From DASYXT01 sp035934555 (GTDB lineage: Bacteria > Verrucomicrobiota > Verrucomicrobiia > Limisphaerales > UBA8199), in the NCBI GenBank assembly GCA_035934555.1, contig DASYXT010000039.1, positions 62,001 through 126,000 of the forward strand: DNA of 64,000 nucleotides. Reading direction: 5' to 3'. A model generated the notes under the pieces. The model had not been told where the DNA came from and ran no database searches. It saw nothing but the letters and a program-made list of their open reading frames with translations. The position numbers and the translations under genes are program-made. Position 1 is the stretch's first letter; each line of letters starts with the position of its first letter. This document shows positions 24,734-33,502 of this stretch, one piece after another.

Positions 24734-26530
24734 TTAGCTTTCCACCGGTTCGGTTTGGGAGTGGGTGCCATTGCCCTGGAGGGCGATGACCATTTCGCGC
24801 AGCCGTTCGAGGACCTCCCCGGGCTGGATGGGATTGGAGCCGCTCTTGGCCAGTGGTTTGACCAGCGGTGGACAATCCACATACATCCGGACCAGCCGAT
24901 AAAGCTGGCCCTGGAAAGACTGTTCGACGAACAGGCCGCGGCGGACCGACGCGAAGAAATCCTGATAGACCTGCTCGACGACCGGATAAAGCAGTTTTGG
25001 GATGAGCAGCTTGGCGTGCCATCCTTCGGCGCGGGCCAGGCGCAACGCCTCGCGGGCGACGCCGGCCACGCTGCCCCAGCTCACCAGGCCGATGGGAGCA
25101 TCGGGGTCGCCTTCGATAGTGAACAGGTCGCGGCGGTTCTTGAGCGAGTTGAATTTTCTGAATCGCTTTTCGTTCATGCGCGCGTGCATTTCGCCGCTGG
25201 CCGTCGGGCGGCCCGTCTCGTTGTGCTCGATGCCGGAGGCCAGGTAGTTGCCGCCCGGCATTCCCGGATGACTCAGCGGGCTGATGCCGGATTCGGTCAG
25301 GCGAAAGCGGGCGTAATTGGCCAGCTCATTATCCGTCGGCCGGCGCCGCTCGATGATTTGGACTTTGGAGGTGTCGATCGGTTCGACGGTTTCTTTGCGC
25401 TGCGCGATTTCCTGGTCGGAAAGCACAATCACCGGACTTTGGTAGTGTTCGGCGAGGTTGAAAGCTTCGACGGTGACAGGGAAAACATCCGCCACGCTGG
25501 TGGGTGCCAGCACCGGGCGCAGACAATCGCCGTGAGCGGAGAAGGCGGCCTGGAACAAATCGGACTGCTCGGCTTTGGTGGGGATGCCGGTGGAGGGTCC
25601 GCCGCGCTGAACGTTGATGCAGACCAAGGGCAGCTCGGCAATGCTGGCCAGGCCGAGCATCTCGGTTTTCAACGACATCCCAGGCCCGGAGGTGGCCGTC
25701 ATCGCCTTCTTGCCGGCGAATGAGGCCCCGACCACTGCGCCAATGCCCGCAATCTCGTCCTCGGCCTGCATGACGGTGCCACCATACTTCCAAAGTTCCC
25801 GATCGAGAAACTGCATGATCTCTGTCGAAGGGGTAATGGGATAACCGCTGAAAAAGGTGCAGCCGGCGAACAGCGCCGCGGCGGCGCACATATCGTTGCC
25901 GTCGGTGAGCAGCTTGGCCGCGCGCCGGCCCTCGGGGGTCTCGAGTTTGCGATCCTGCTTGAGCGGGTTGGCTTCGGCAAATTCCAGCCCAGCCTGGAAC
26001 GCACGCACATTGCCTTCTACCACCGGCGCGCCTTTCTTGGCAAATTTCTTGCGAATCCCGGCCAGCATACTCTCGCGGCCGATGCCGAACCAGCCGGCCA
26101 GCAACCCGGCGATCACAATGTTTTTGGCTTTATCGGTGCCGGCGTTTTTCTGGGCCATCTCGGTGATGGGCACGCTGAAGACCATCGCCGGCGTGACACC
26201 TTCCAGCGGCAGCTTATCCGGCGCAACGCCCGTCGCGCTCTCGTAAATCACAATCGTGCGCGACTCGACCGGCAATTCGGCGCCGAACCGGCGGAAATCC
26301 TCCCAATTGAGGGCAACGGCGACATCCAGCGGACCATTCGGATTGAGGACCGGGTGGGTCGCCAACCGGAGCCGGCAGGACGCTTCGCCGCCGCGGATTT
26401 GCGAGCCGAAGCTTTTGGTCATGAGCCCGTGGAAACCCTCGAGGGCGGCGGCGGTGACCAGCGATTCACCGGCCGAAATAACCCCATCGCCGCCGGACCC
26501 GGCGATGCCAATAATCAAATCTTGACTCAT
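24734..26530 (-). CDS. korA: 2-oxoacid:ferredoxin oxidoreductase, fused gamma-alpha subunit
   Basis: 598 aa. Residues 1-190 are the gamma domain (LIIGIAGSGGDGVISAGESL), fused to the pyrimidine-binding alpha domain (TFFSGYPITPSTEIMQFLDR, VMQAEDEIAGIGAVVGASFA, ATSGPGMSLKTE) and the C-terminal domain. This gamma-alpha fusion is the standard form in bacterial KorA. It is first gene of korA-korB and uses ferredoxin, so it links carbon metabolism to the hydrogenase type of electron economy at the left window edge. Confidence 0.92.
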   Translation of the reverse strand: MSQDLIIGIAGSGGDGVISAGESLVTAAALEGFHGLMTKSFGSQIRGGEASCRLRLATHPVLNPNGPLDVAVALNWEDFRRFGAELPVESRTIVIYESATGVAPDKLPLEGVTPAMVFSVPITEMAQKNAGTDKAKNIVIAGLLAGWFGIGRESMLAGIRKKFAKKGAPVVEGNVRAFQAGLEFAEANPLKQDRKLETPEGRRAAKLLTDGNDMCAAAALFAGCTFFSGYPITPSTEIMQFLDRELWKYGGTVMQAEDEIAGIGAVVGASFAGKKAMTATSGPGMSLKTEMLGLASIAELPLVCINVQRGGPSTGIPTKAEQSDLFQAAFSAHGDCLRPVLAPTSVADVFPVTVEAFNLAEHYQSPVIVLSDQEIAQRKETVEPIDTSKVQIIERRRPTDNELANYARFRLTESGISPLSHPGMPGGNYLASGIEHNETGRPTASGEMHARMNEKRFRKFNSLKNRRDLFTIEGDPDAPIGLVSWGSVAGVAREALRLARAEGWHAKLLIPKLLYPVVEQVYQDFFASVRRGLFVEQSFQGQLYRLVRMYVDCPPLVKPLAKSGSNPIQPGEVLERLREMVIALQGNGTHSQTEPVES

Positions 26531-26585
26531 ACATTACTTATTCTCGTTTTCGGCGCCAATTCCGCTCTCCCTCTCTTGCCAAATC

Positions 26586-26615
26586 TTGAACATTTTTTAC
26601 TCACTCAAATAATAA
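26586..26615 (+). promoter_or_regulatory. putative promoter in the korA/dpm divergent region
   Basis: TTGAAC at 26586-26591 and TAATAA at 26610-26615, spacer 18 bp, pointing to the glycosyltransferase. The opposite strand of the same AT-rich block also offers TTGAAC with TAAAAA at 16 bp for korA. Both are consensus predictions. Confidence 0.4.
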
Positions 26616-26748
26616 GTTCAACTGTTTGATGGGGAACCGAGCATCAAGCCGGGTGGTTGGTGAGCGGCGGTCTGTCCCTCGAAGTTCACGAAATCGTGGC
26701 TTGTTTTCGGGGCGGTACTCGGTTAATCATGCTGTGGCAGGCAGTTGC

Positions 26749-27558
26749 ATGAATAAGACCCTCGTGGTGGTACCGACATACAACGAGCGGGAGAATCTTC
26801 CACCGCTCGCGCAACGGCTTATGGGCCTGCCGGTGCCGGTCGATATGCTGGTCGTGGACGACAACTCCCCTGATGGCACGGGCAAGCTCGCCGACGAACT
26901 GGCCGCCAAAGAGGAACGCTTTCACGTTCTGCACCGCACCGAGAAAAATGGCCTGGGCCGCGCGTATATCGCCGGGTTTAAATGGGCGCTGGAACAAGGC
27001 TACGAATTCGTCTTCGAGCTGGATGGCGATCTATCGCATAACCCCGACGATATCCCGATGTTTCTGGAGGCGGCCAAGGAAGCCGACCTCGTGCTGGGCT
27101 CGCGCTATCTCAACGGGATTCGCATCATCAACTGGCCGCTGAGCCGGTTGATGCTGAGCAAGAGCGCCGCCAAATACGTGCAGGTAGTCACCGGCATGCC
27201 GTTTACCGATCCCACCGGGGGATACAAGTGTTTTCGGCGCCGCGCGCTGCAGGCGCTGAACCTCGATGAGGTCCACTCCAACGGCTACAGTTTCCAGATC
27301 GAGATGACCCATAAACTCTGGCGCCAGGGCTTGAGGGTGGTCGAGGTGCCGATCATCTTCACCGACCGTTTTCAGGGGCACTCGAAGATGTCGGGTCACA
27401 TCGTCAGCGAGGCGTTCTGGATGGTGTGGGGGTTGCTGCTGCAGAACAAAATGCGGCGACGCCCGGGGATGCTAACTCACAGAGATTCTCAAGCGCCGCC
27501 ACCGCCGGGGCAGCCCTCGGGCAAACCGGCGGGCGTCGGCGCGAGCAAAACCGTTTGA
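26749..27558 (+). CDS. polyprenol monophosphomannose synthase-like GT2 glycosyltransferase (DPM1-like)
   Basis: 269 aa from ATG 26749; a frame extends to 26626 but its 41 extra residues are not GT2-like. VVVPTYNERENL, VVDDNSPDGTG and the DxD-type ELDGDLSHNP motif are typical of DPM1. There are no C-terminal membrane helices, matching the soluble bacterial form that transfers mannose or another hexose from a nucleotide sugar to polyprenyl phosphate. The last 25 residues are Pro-rich and may not be conserved. No partner mannosyltransferase is adjacent. Confidence 0.88.
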   Translation: MNKTLVVVPTYNERENLPPLAQRLMGLPVPVDMLVVDDNSPDGTGKLADELAAKEERFHVLHRTEKNGLGRAYIAGFKWALEQGYEFVFELDGDLSHNPDDIPMFLEAAKEADLVLGSRYLNGIRIINWPLSRLMLSKSAAKYVQVVTGMPFTDPTGGYKCFRRRALQALNLDEVHSNGYSFQIEMTHKLWRQGLRVVEVPIIFTDRFQGHSKMSGHIVSEAFWMVWGLLLQNKMRRRPGMLTHRDSQAPPPPGQPSGKPAGVGASKTV

Positions 27559-27565
27559 CCGGCTT

Positions 27566-27689
27566 GGCGGAGGGCGGACTTCAGTCCGCAGCAATAATCG
27601 AATTGAAGCCGGTTTGGATATTGTCACAGCGCACTTGGGCGTCCGGACGTTGCTGCGGGCTAAAGTCAGTCTAAAGTCCGCGCTCCGCC
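27566..27689. repeat. REP/BIME-like paired-hairpin element, copy C
   Basis: The fullest copy (124 bp). Left arm GGCGGAGGGCGGACTTCAGT then CCGCAGCAA; right arm TTGCTGCGGGCTAAAGTCAG then a second AGTCCGCGCTCCGCC. It begins 7 bp after the DPM1-like stop and ends just upstream of the peroxiredoxin promoter. Confidence 0.85.
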
Positions 27690-27695
27690 CCGCAG

Positions 27696-27724
27696 TTGAC
27701 AATCCTCTGCGCGCGGGGTACTTG
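27696..27724 (+). promoter_or_regulatory. putative promoter of the peroxiredoxin gene
   Basis: A perfect -35 TTGACA at 27696-27701 and a weak -10 TACTTG at 27719-27724 with a 17-bp spacer, 32 bp before the start codon. Confidence 0.35.
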
Positions 27725-27756
27725 CAGGAACAGATCAAACGCAGCTAATAACTCCT

Positions 27757-28293
27757 ATGCGCATCTTTTATCTTCTAGGATTGGGATTGCTCGCCGTAGC
27801 CACCGCGGTTTTCCAGGCCTTCGCGGGCGATGGCGGGATGCCCAAAGCGGGCGACCCGGCGCCGCGGGTCTCCGGCACCGACCAGGCGGGCAACGAGTGG
27901 CGCCTGGCCGATGTCGTCGGCAAGAAAGTCGTGCTGCTTTATTTTTATCCTAAAGACGACACACCGGGTTGCACCAAAGAAGCCTGCGGGTTCAGGGACC
28001 GGATCGCGGAGCTAAAGAAGCAGAACGTGGAGGTTGTCGGCGTGAGTTTCGACGCGCCCGACAGCCATCAGAAATTCATCGCCAAGTACAACCTGAATTT
28101 CCCGCTGATTGCCGATACCGACGGCAAAATCGCCGACGCCTATGGCGTGCGGATGTTGGGGCGCAAGATGGCGCGCCGGGTGAGCTTTCTGATTGGGCTC
28201 GACGGCAAGATCGTTCACGTGACCGACACGATGAACGCCGAGACCCACCTGAGCGAAATGTCCCAGGCGGTCGAGGCCTTGAAAAAGGGCTAG
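27757..28293 (+). CDS. exported peroxiredoxin of the BCP/PrxQ type
   Basis: 178 aa. A signal peptide (MRIFYLLGLGLLAVATAVFQ ... AFAG) is followed by a thioredoxin fold with FYPKDDTPGCTKEACGFRD. C72 is the peroxidatic Cys and C77 the nearby resolving Cys, the 1-2 spacing of atypical 2-Cys PrxQ. It reduces hydroperoxides, here outside the cytoplasm, so its reductant must be a periplasmic thiol system. No such partner is adjacent. The gene is alone, with an inverted repeat just downstream. Confidence 0.92.
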   Translation: MRIFYLLGLGLLAVATAVFQAFAGDGGMPKAGDPAPRVSGTDQAGNEWRLADVVGKKVVLLYFYPKDDTPGCTKEACGFRDRIAELKKQNVEVVGVSFDAPDSHQKFIAKYNLNFPLIADTDGKIADAYGVRMLGRKMARRVSFLIGLDGKIVHVTDTMNAETHLSEMSQAVEALKKG

Positions 28294-28309
28294 GTTGCGT
28301 TACGGCGTT

Positions 28310-28336
28310 GTTCGTCCTGGAGCAGTCAGGACGAAC
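28310..28336. terminator. bidirectional hairpin terminator candidate
   Basis: A perfect 10-bp inverted repeat (GTTCGTCCTG / CAGGACGAAC, 7-nt loop) between the convergent peroxiredoxin and oxidoreductase genes, 16 bp after the former's stop. No T-run, so it may stop RNA polymerase only with Rho or act to stabilise 3' ends. Confidence 0.5.
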
Positions 28337-28364
28337 CGGGCACGAGGGAACGGCCCCAGCCCAT

Positions 28365-29699
28365 TCAGGCGTGGGCTTTCAGGTAAGGGAGTGACCATGG
28401 CCGGCGATACTCGACGGTCGTCAGCTTTTGCGCGCCAGCATCGTCGATGATGCGCTCCTCGGCTCCGTCCCAGTGTACCTTGCGGCCGGTCCGGAAGGCG
28501 ATGTTGCCCAAATGCGCGACGGTTGAAACATGGTGGCCGATGTCGAGGTTGAGCACCGGCGCTTTTCGCGATTGGACGCAATCCAGGAAATTGCGCACAT
28601 GGGCCGGGCGCGGGTCGCCGCTGCCGGGGCTCTTGCGCGCGTCCAGGTTGGCTTGCTTGCGTTCGGGGCGGATTTCCCAACCTTCGTCATTGAGGATGAT
28701 GTTGCCTTCGGTGCCGTTCCATTCGACGCCCCAGGCGCGGTTATTAAGCCCGTTGTTCAAGCCGGCTTTGTGCTCCCAAATCAGCGTGTAGCTGGGGAAC
28801 TCATAAACGGTGACCTGCGAATCGGGCGTTTCGGAATTATCATCGAAGTAGAATTTGCCGCCGCTGGAGCAGGCGGATTTGGGTGCCTCAGGCCCCATGC
28901 CCATGAGCATCATATTGATGAGGTGGACGCCCCAATCGGTCATCAGGCCGCCGGCATAATCCCAGAACCAGCGGAAATTGAAATGAAACCGGTTGGGATT
29001 GAAGGGGCGGTTGGGGGCAGGTCCCAGCCACATATTGTAATCGACGCCCGCAGGCGGCGCGCAGTCCGCGGGCTTGCCGATGCCATTCAACCAATCGAGG
29101 TAAGCCCAGCCGCGCACCACGCTGACCTTGCCGAGCTTGCCTGAGCGGATGAGGTCGGTGGCTTCAATGATATGTTTACAACTGCGCCATTGTGAGCCCA
29201 TCTGCACGATGCGGTTGTGGCGGTGAGCGGCCTCGCGCATCGCGCGGCCTTCGGCGATGGTTTTGGCCAACGGCTTCTCGACATACACGTCCTTGCCCGC
29301 CTGGCACGCGAGCACGGTCGGCAAGGCATGCCAATGATCGGGCGTGGCGATTAAAACCACATCGACGTCCTTGCGTTCGAGCACGCGGCGGAAATCTTTG
29401 ACCGTGTCCGGGCGGTGGCTGCGTTTGTTTTCGCAAATTTCGACCGCCTTGGCGAGCATCGCATCATCGACATCGCACAGCACCGCGCAGTCCACCTCCG
29501 GGTTGAGAAAGAAACATTCGAGGTCGCCTTTGCCCATGCCGCCACAGCCGATCACCCCGAGCCGCACTTTGGCATTGGGCCCGGGCTCGGCGGCGCGAAC
29601 GGAACGGACCCAAGGGGCGGCGAGGGAGGACAAAGCGAGGGTGCCGCCGGCGGCGAGCGAAGTTTGGCTAATAAACGAGCGTCGGGAAACTTTTTTCAT
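28365..29699 (-). CDS. exported Gfo/Idh/MocA family oxidoreductase
   Basis: 444 aa from ATG 29699. Tat-type signal (MKKVSRRSFISQTSLAAGG), Rossmann domain (LGVIGCGGMGKGD, ATPDHWHALPT) with the EKP motif (YVEKPLAKT), and DWGVHLINMML in the second domain. Closer in pattern to the 13543 paralogue than to that at 17135. Substrate unknown; sugar or inositol derivative by family. Confidence 0.9.
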   Translation of the reverse strand: MKKVSRRSFISQTSLAAGGTLALSSLAAPWVRSVRAAEPGPNAKVRLGVIGCGGMGKGDLECFFLNPEVDCAVLCDVDDAMLAKAVEICENKRSHRPDTVKDFRRVLERKDVDVVLIATPDHWHALPTVLACQAGKDVYVEKPLAKTIAEGRAMREAAHRHNRIVQMGSQWRSCKHIIEATDLIRSGKLGKVSVVRGWAYLDWLNGIGKPADCAPPAGVDYNMWLGPAPNRPFNPNRFHFNFRWFWDYAGGLMTDWGVHLINMMLMGMGPEAPKSACSSGGKFYFDDNSETPDSQVTVYEFPSYTLIWEHKAGLNNGLNNRAWGVEWNGTEGNIILNDEGWEIRPERKQANLDARKSPGSGDPRPAHVRNFLDCVQSRKAPVLNLDIGHHVSTVAHLGNIAFRTGRKVHWDGAEERIIDDAGAQKLTTVEYRRPWSLPYLKAHA

Positions 29700-29760
29700 A
29701 AATAAAAGCAAGACAGCGTTTTATGATCGACATTCCAGGCCCCGGGGAGCACCCTCGGGC

Positions 29761-30078
29761 ATGGACTCCGATGAGCGAGACATTTGCATATACCTGCGCG
29801 GGTGGCGAGGGCAATTCGTAGCGTTAAAGGAGATCAACCGGCGCGCGGCGGGCAAACGGCGTTATCAGGAGGATTCCAACTGGGCCGTGCCGGTGCTGGG
29901 GCGGCTGCTGGAGAACGGAACGATCGAGTCCGATTCGACGGGCCATTTTCGTTTGAAAGCGAAGCCCAAAAGGGAAAAACAGAAACAATGGCTGGCGCCG
30001 CATATTCGCAAAGCGCTCGAGGCGAGCGGGAAGAAGTTTGAAGGCGTGCTCGAGATCGAAGATGAATCGGAGTTTTAG
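29761..30078 (+). CDS. small protein of unknown function, possible winged-helix
   Basis: 105 aa from ATG 29761; GGGGAG lies about 13 bp upstream. The segment ALKEINRRAAGKRRYQEDSN then LLENGTIESDSTGHFRL has the helix-wing spacing of a winged helix-turn-helix, and the C-terminus is rich in Lys then acidic. The frame is open upstream to 29344, but that part is antisense to the oxidoreductase. Its stop overlaps that of the next gene by 4 bp. Not recognised. Confidence 0.6.
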   Translation: MDSDERDICIYLRGWRGQFVALKEINRRAAGKRRYQEDSNWAVPVLGRLLENGTIESDSTGHFRLKAKPKREKQKQWLAPHIRKALEASGKKFEGVLEIEDESEF

Positions 30079-32144
30079 AACCCTTCGAGTGCCAGGTCGG
30101 CCAAAACATCCACCCAATCGACCGCCAAGGGAGCGGTCATTTCATAGGAGCGGGCGAAGTCGGCTTCAAAAAGCTCATGTTTGACGCGAGCGCCGAACAC
30201 GGGGTCGGAGCTGGCGACATTTTGTTCGTGATTCACGCGCAGGCTCAGATGATTAAGGTTGCCTGAGCCGAGACAGGCCCAACCGTCCACCAGGAGGGCT
30301 TTCACGTGGGTCATCGCCGGGTAAAAATAGACACGGACCCCGTGGGCGTGGAGGTAATTGGCCAGCACAATATTGCTGCGGGCGCCCGCTTTGAAATCGT
30401 TGACGCAGGGCAGGACCACGCGCACGTCCACCCCGCGGTTGCGCGCTTCAACCAAAGCGATGATCACGCGCTTATCGAAAAGGTACGGGTTTTCCGCATA
30501 GATATAACCCTGGGCCTGGTGCAAAGAGCCAAGCACGGCGGCGGCAAAGGGTTTCCAGGCCGTGGCGGTGGGCAATAAGCGCACCTGCGTCCATTCGTTT
30601 GTAGAGGGCGGGAATTTGTATTTAGGCGAGGTCCGCAGTAAAGAGGCTGTGTAGGCCAGGTCGCCTAGGGGCCCTTCGTGCGCCCAATGATGGCGAAACT
30701 GGGTTTCGAGTGAATTGACCACGGGGCCTTCCAACTCCACCATCAAATCGTGCCATTCATAACGGTACTCCCGTCCGATATTCATTCCCCCCAGCCAGGC
30801 CCGGTAACCATCGACCAGCACCACTTTCGAATGGTCGGCCGAAAACCAGGGATTGAGGAATGGACGCACATGCACATCCGAGCCATCCCGCAAATAGGAG
30901 ATGATCGATTTAGGGGGAACAAAATCTTCCGGCATGGGTGTGGCGGGAGGCGCCGCGCCGGCGGCGATGCTGCCCATCCGATCGAGGATAACCTGCACCG
31001 GGATTTGCCGAGAGCGCGCCTTGAGCAAGTCCGCCATGCCCACAGCCACATCGTCTTTGTCGAAGATGTACATGTCCAAGCGGATGTGGTTGGTGGCGTT
31101 GGCGATGCCCTCGCGCAAGCGAGGGAAGAACTGATCGCCATCGATGAGCAGCTTCAGCGAGCCCTGCTGCAACCGAGTGCCCGTGTAGCGGTCCAGCCAG
31201 GCTTCCCAGTTGGTGAGGTTCATCCCGACCGCGTGAGAGGGCGGTGGCGGGGAGTAACCGGGTTTGGGCAAGGGGAACCGGATGAAGCGCACGAGGCTTT
31301 CGACGGCCAGGTCGGCAAGCCGCGCGGCACTGGACACGGGGTTCTTCAGCAGCGCCCAGCCGTGGCTTTGTGGCAGCAACGCAACGAACCCCTGGGCCGT
31401 CAACGAGAGGAACACGCCGCGCTCGGTCGAGTCATAAAGGGCCGCCGGAGCTAGGAAAACGCACCCGCGCCGTTGACGGTCCACAAGCAAAGGCTGGGTG
31501 AAGCGCTTGGCGTTAGGGGCCATCACCAGGAAGAGAGAATCGCCGGGATGCGTGCGAGTGAGGTGCTGGTCGATGAGGCGCGCCAGCACTTCGAGTGTCT
31601 CATCCAGCGAGTAGCGATGTTCGATGACCACGCCCGGAACAGCGTCGCCGAGCATGGCGAATCGAGGCGCCCCCGTCGCGTCACGATACAGCAGCCGATC
31701 GCTTAGATAGGCCTGGTAGTAGGCCCCATGGCCCGGTGTTGCGGGAGTGAGTTCCGAGAGGAGGTTCGTCGCAATCTGGCGCCAATCTGAACCCGCGATT
31801 ACCGTCGCCTTTCGCCACCCGCGTCCCCGCGGCGCCGCGGACGAAAGGTCGGGGTCCCAGTGTAATAGTGCCGAGCTGACGCGGTAACGGCCGGTGGGAA
31901 CGCGCAAGCGCGTCCAGTGCGCCTCGAAGGCGATGGCGCCCGTCGGACTGTAAAAAGCAAAGCGAACCTGGTCGCCTTTGACGAATACACTCGGCGGGGG
32001 AGAGGACGGAGCGGTCAATGCGCGCCATTCATCGAGGGATTTTTGCTTGGAGGTAAAGGGCCTGGCCGCCGTTGACAGACATCCCAGCAGCAGGCACAAA
32101 AGAATCGTGCGCGCGCAACACGGGAACCGGCGGTGGATACTCAT
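30075..32144 (-). CDS. exported phospholipase D-like protein with unknown N-terminal domain
   Basis: 689 aa from ATG 32144. The N-terminus has a signal (ARTILLCLLLGCLST) with a lipobox-like LLGC. Residues about 30-320 match no family I recognise. The C-terminal half is a phospholipase D pair: HSKVVLVDG near residue 437 and HVKALLVDG near 614, each an HxK(x)4D catalytic motif, followed by GSGNLNHLS. This is cardiolipin-synthase-like, though such enzymes are normally cytoplasmic-membrane proteins; periplasmic or outer-membrane display would be unusual. Lies upstream of nothing and 44 bp downstream of infA. Confidence 0.82.
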   Translation of the reverse strand: MSIHRRFPCCARTILLCLLLGCLSTAARPFTSKQKSLDEWRALTAPSSPPPSVFVKGDQVRFAFYSPTGAIAFEAHWTRLRVPTGRYRVSSALLHWDPDLSSAAPRGRGWRKATVIAGSDWRQIATNLLSELTPATPGHGAYYQAYLSDRLLYRDATGAPRFAMLGDAVPGVVIEHRYSLDETLEVLARLIDQHLTRTHPGDSLFLVMAPNAKRFTQPLLVDRQRRGCVFLAPAALYDSTERGVFLSLTAQGFVALLPQSHGWALLKNPVSSAARLADLAVESLVRFIRFPLPKPGYSPPPPSHAVGMNLTNWEAWLDRYTGTRLQQGSLKLLIDGDQFFPRLREGIANATNHIRLDMYIFDKDDVAVGMADLLKARSRQIPVQVILDRMGSIAAGAAPPATPMPEDFVPPKSIISYLRDGSDVHVRPFLNPWFSADHSKVVLVDGYRAWLGGMNIGREYRYEWHDLMVELEGPVVNSLETQFRHHWAHEGPLGDLAYTASLLRTSPKYKFPPSTNEWTQVRLLPTATAWKPFAAAVLGSLHQAQGYIYAENPYLFDKRVIIALVEARNRGVDVRVVLPCVNDFKAGARSNIVLANYLHAHGVRVYFYPAMTHVKALLVDGWACLGSGNLNHLSLRVNHEQNVASSDPVFGARVKHELFEADFARSYEMTAPLAVDWVDVLADLALEGF

Positions 32145-32188
32145 GCCTGAGCAGCGTTGTTTTCCGGCGGAGACGGCCACGCTCCCGG

Positions 32189-32407
32189 TCAGCGCAGCCG
32201 ATAAGTAATCCGAGCTTTGGTCAGGTCGTACGGGGACATTTCCAAACGGACTCGGTCGCCGACGGTGAGGCGGACGAAGTGTTTGCGCATTTTGCCGGAA
32301 AGGTGTGCGAGGACCTCGTGTTCGTTGTCCAGCTTCACGCGAAACATCGTGCCCGGCAACACCGTTGAAATGGTGCCTTCGAGTTCGATTGGTTGTTCAG
32401 TACTCAT
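32189..32407 (-). CDS. infA: translation initiation factor IF-1
   Basis: 72 aa, the standard length, with the OB-fold motifs of IF-1: IELEGTISTVLPGTMFRVKL, KMRKHFVRLTVGDRV and LTKARITYR. It binds the 30S A site during initiation. It stands alone rather than in the secY-infA-rpmJ cluster used in many bacteria. Confidence 0.97.
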   Translation of the reverse strand: MSTEQPIELEGTISTVLPGTMFRVKLDNEHEVLAHLSGKMRKHFVRLTVGDRVRLEMSPYDLTKARITYRLR

Positions 32408-32491
32408 GCGCGCAGTACAGGCCGTAAGCGCGTGGTAAGCTCACATGTTTCCGAGGTGACAGCAAGCAATTAACAGACGGCGCACGAGAAC

Positions 32492-33393
32492 TCAGGGAAT
32501 CGAGACGAGGTTCGTGCCGGTCAGCGGATCCAGCGGGACCGCGTGCAGGTACTCCGGGACGAGCTCTGCAGGATTAGCAGGGCGGTGGCCGCGCTCCAAT
32601 TCATAAGCCCGCGCCGCAAGGGTCAACACCAATAGCCGCGTACGAATTTCGATAGCCGCGTAGCGGGCAGAATAACTCCGCACCGTCGCCGCGTGGGTGC
32701 GCAAGCTTATTAGCCGATAGTAGTAATAGCGCCAGCCTAACGCGCGCCTGGCCCAACGGTCATCGTTGGCGATAAACGTCCGGGCAGATTCGCGCCGCGC
32801 TTCGCTCCTTTCCAATTCCGTGGCCAGCTTCCGGCATTCTTTGGCATCGAGCCCGGGAGCAAGCTTCTCGAGCGGCGTTAGCCCGATGGATTCCACCGCT
32901 ATACCCACGAGCGAGTCAATGATCAGCCCGCCTCGGCTTTGTTCCTGTCCCAACCGCACGGCCGCAAGATAATCCCCGGCCGCAGTGACCGGGTCGCGGT
33001 CCAATTCGGCGACGTGTCCCTCTGCTGCCAACGCAAATCCGAGCCGCTTCAGAACCGCCAGATTCGTTCCGTGAGGCAGGTCAGCAGCGAATACCACAGG
33101 CACGCGGCATTGGCAAGCCAAACCGGTGCAGCCAAACCGGTGCGGACCAGATTCAACGAAATGGAGTTGGAGGCCAGCAAGGCCCGCAACTCAGGTGGAG
33201 GCAAGGCGCGGAAATCCGAAATGGCGGAAGGGAGAAGCCAGGCCGCCTTAACGAAAGCATCGTAGCCATTGGGATTTGGGAACGCGGATGGGGTGGGGGG
33301 TGGCTGGCGCAGAGTCATGACCACCAACAGAACGAGAGCCAAGGCAACCGCACCGCTCAGCACCACGAGGAATCTGGCAAATGCCCGGCGCAT
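32492..33393 (-). pseudogene. frameshifted gene for an exported or membrane-anchored verrucomicrobial protein
   Basis: The reading frame starts at ATG 33393 with a basic N-terminus and one membrane helix (LVVLSGAVALALVLLVVMTL), then continues NGYDAFVKAA and SLNLVRTGLA. There it breaks at 33116-33143, and continues in another frame as CQCRVPVVF to the stop at 32492. Removing one copy of a 14-bp tandem duplication restores a single 295-codon frame, 888 bp. The domain after the helix is mainly helical and resembles a family common in Verrucomicrobia, function unknown. Whether the shift is real or a sequencing error is not decidable here. Confidence 0.8.
33116..33143. repeat. 14-bp tandem duplication causing the frameshift
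   Basis: AGCCAAACCGGTGC occurs twice with no gap. It inserts 14 bp, which is not a multiple of 3. Confidence 0.9.
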
Positions 33394-33502
33394 ACGGAGC
33401 CACTGTGGAGACGCGCCGGCACGGCGTCAACGCTCTCCCGCTCCGCCGCTGCACGCTCTTAGCTTGTCAAACCCGTAACGGCCCTCCTACTCTCGAAAAG
33501 CA

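Noticed and set aside
29344..29760. Extension of the small gene at 29761 into a 244-aa protein
   Set aside because: The additional part is antisense to the exported oxidoreductase and is Arg/Ser-rich without structure.
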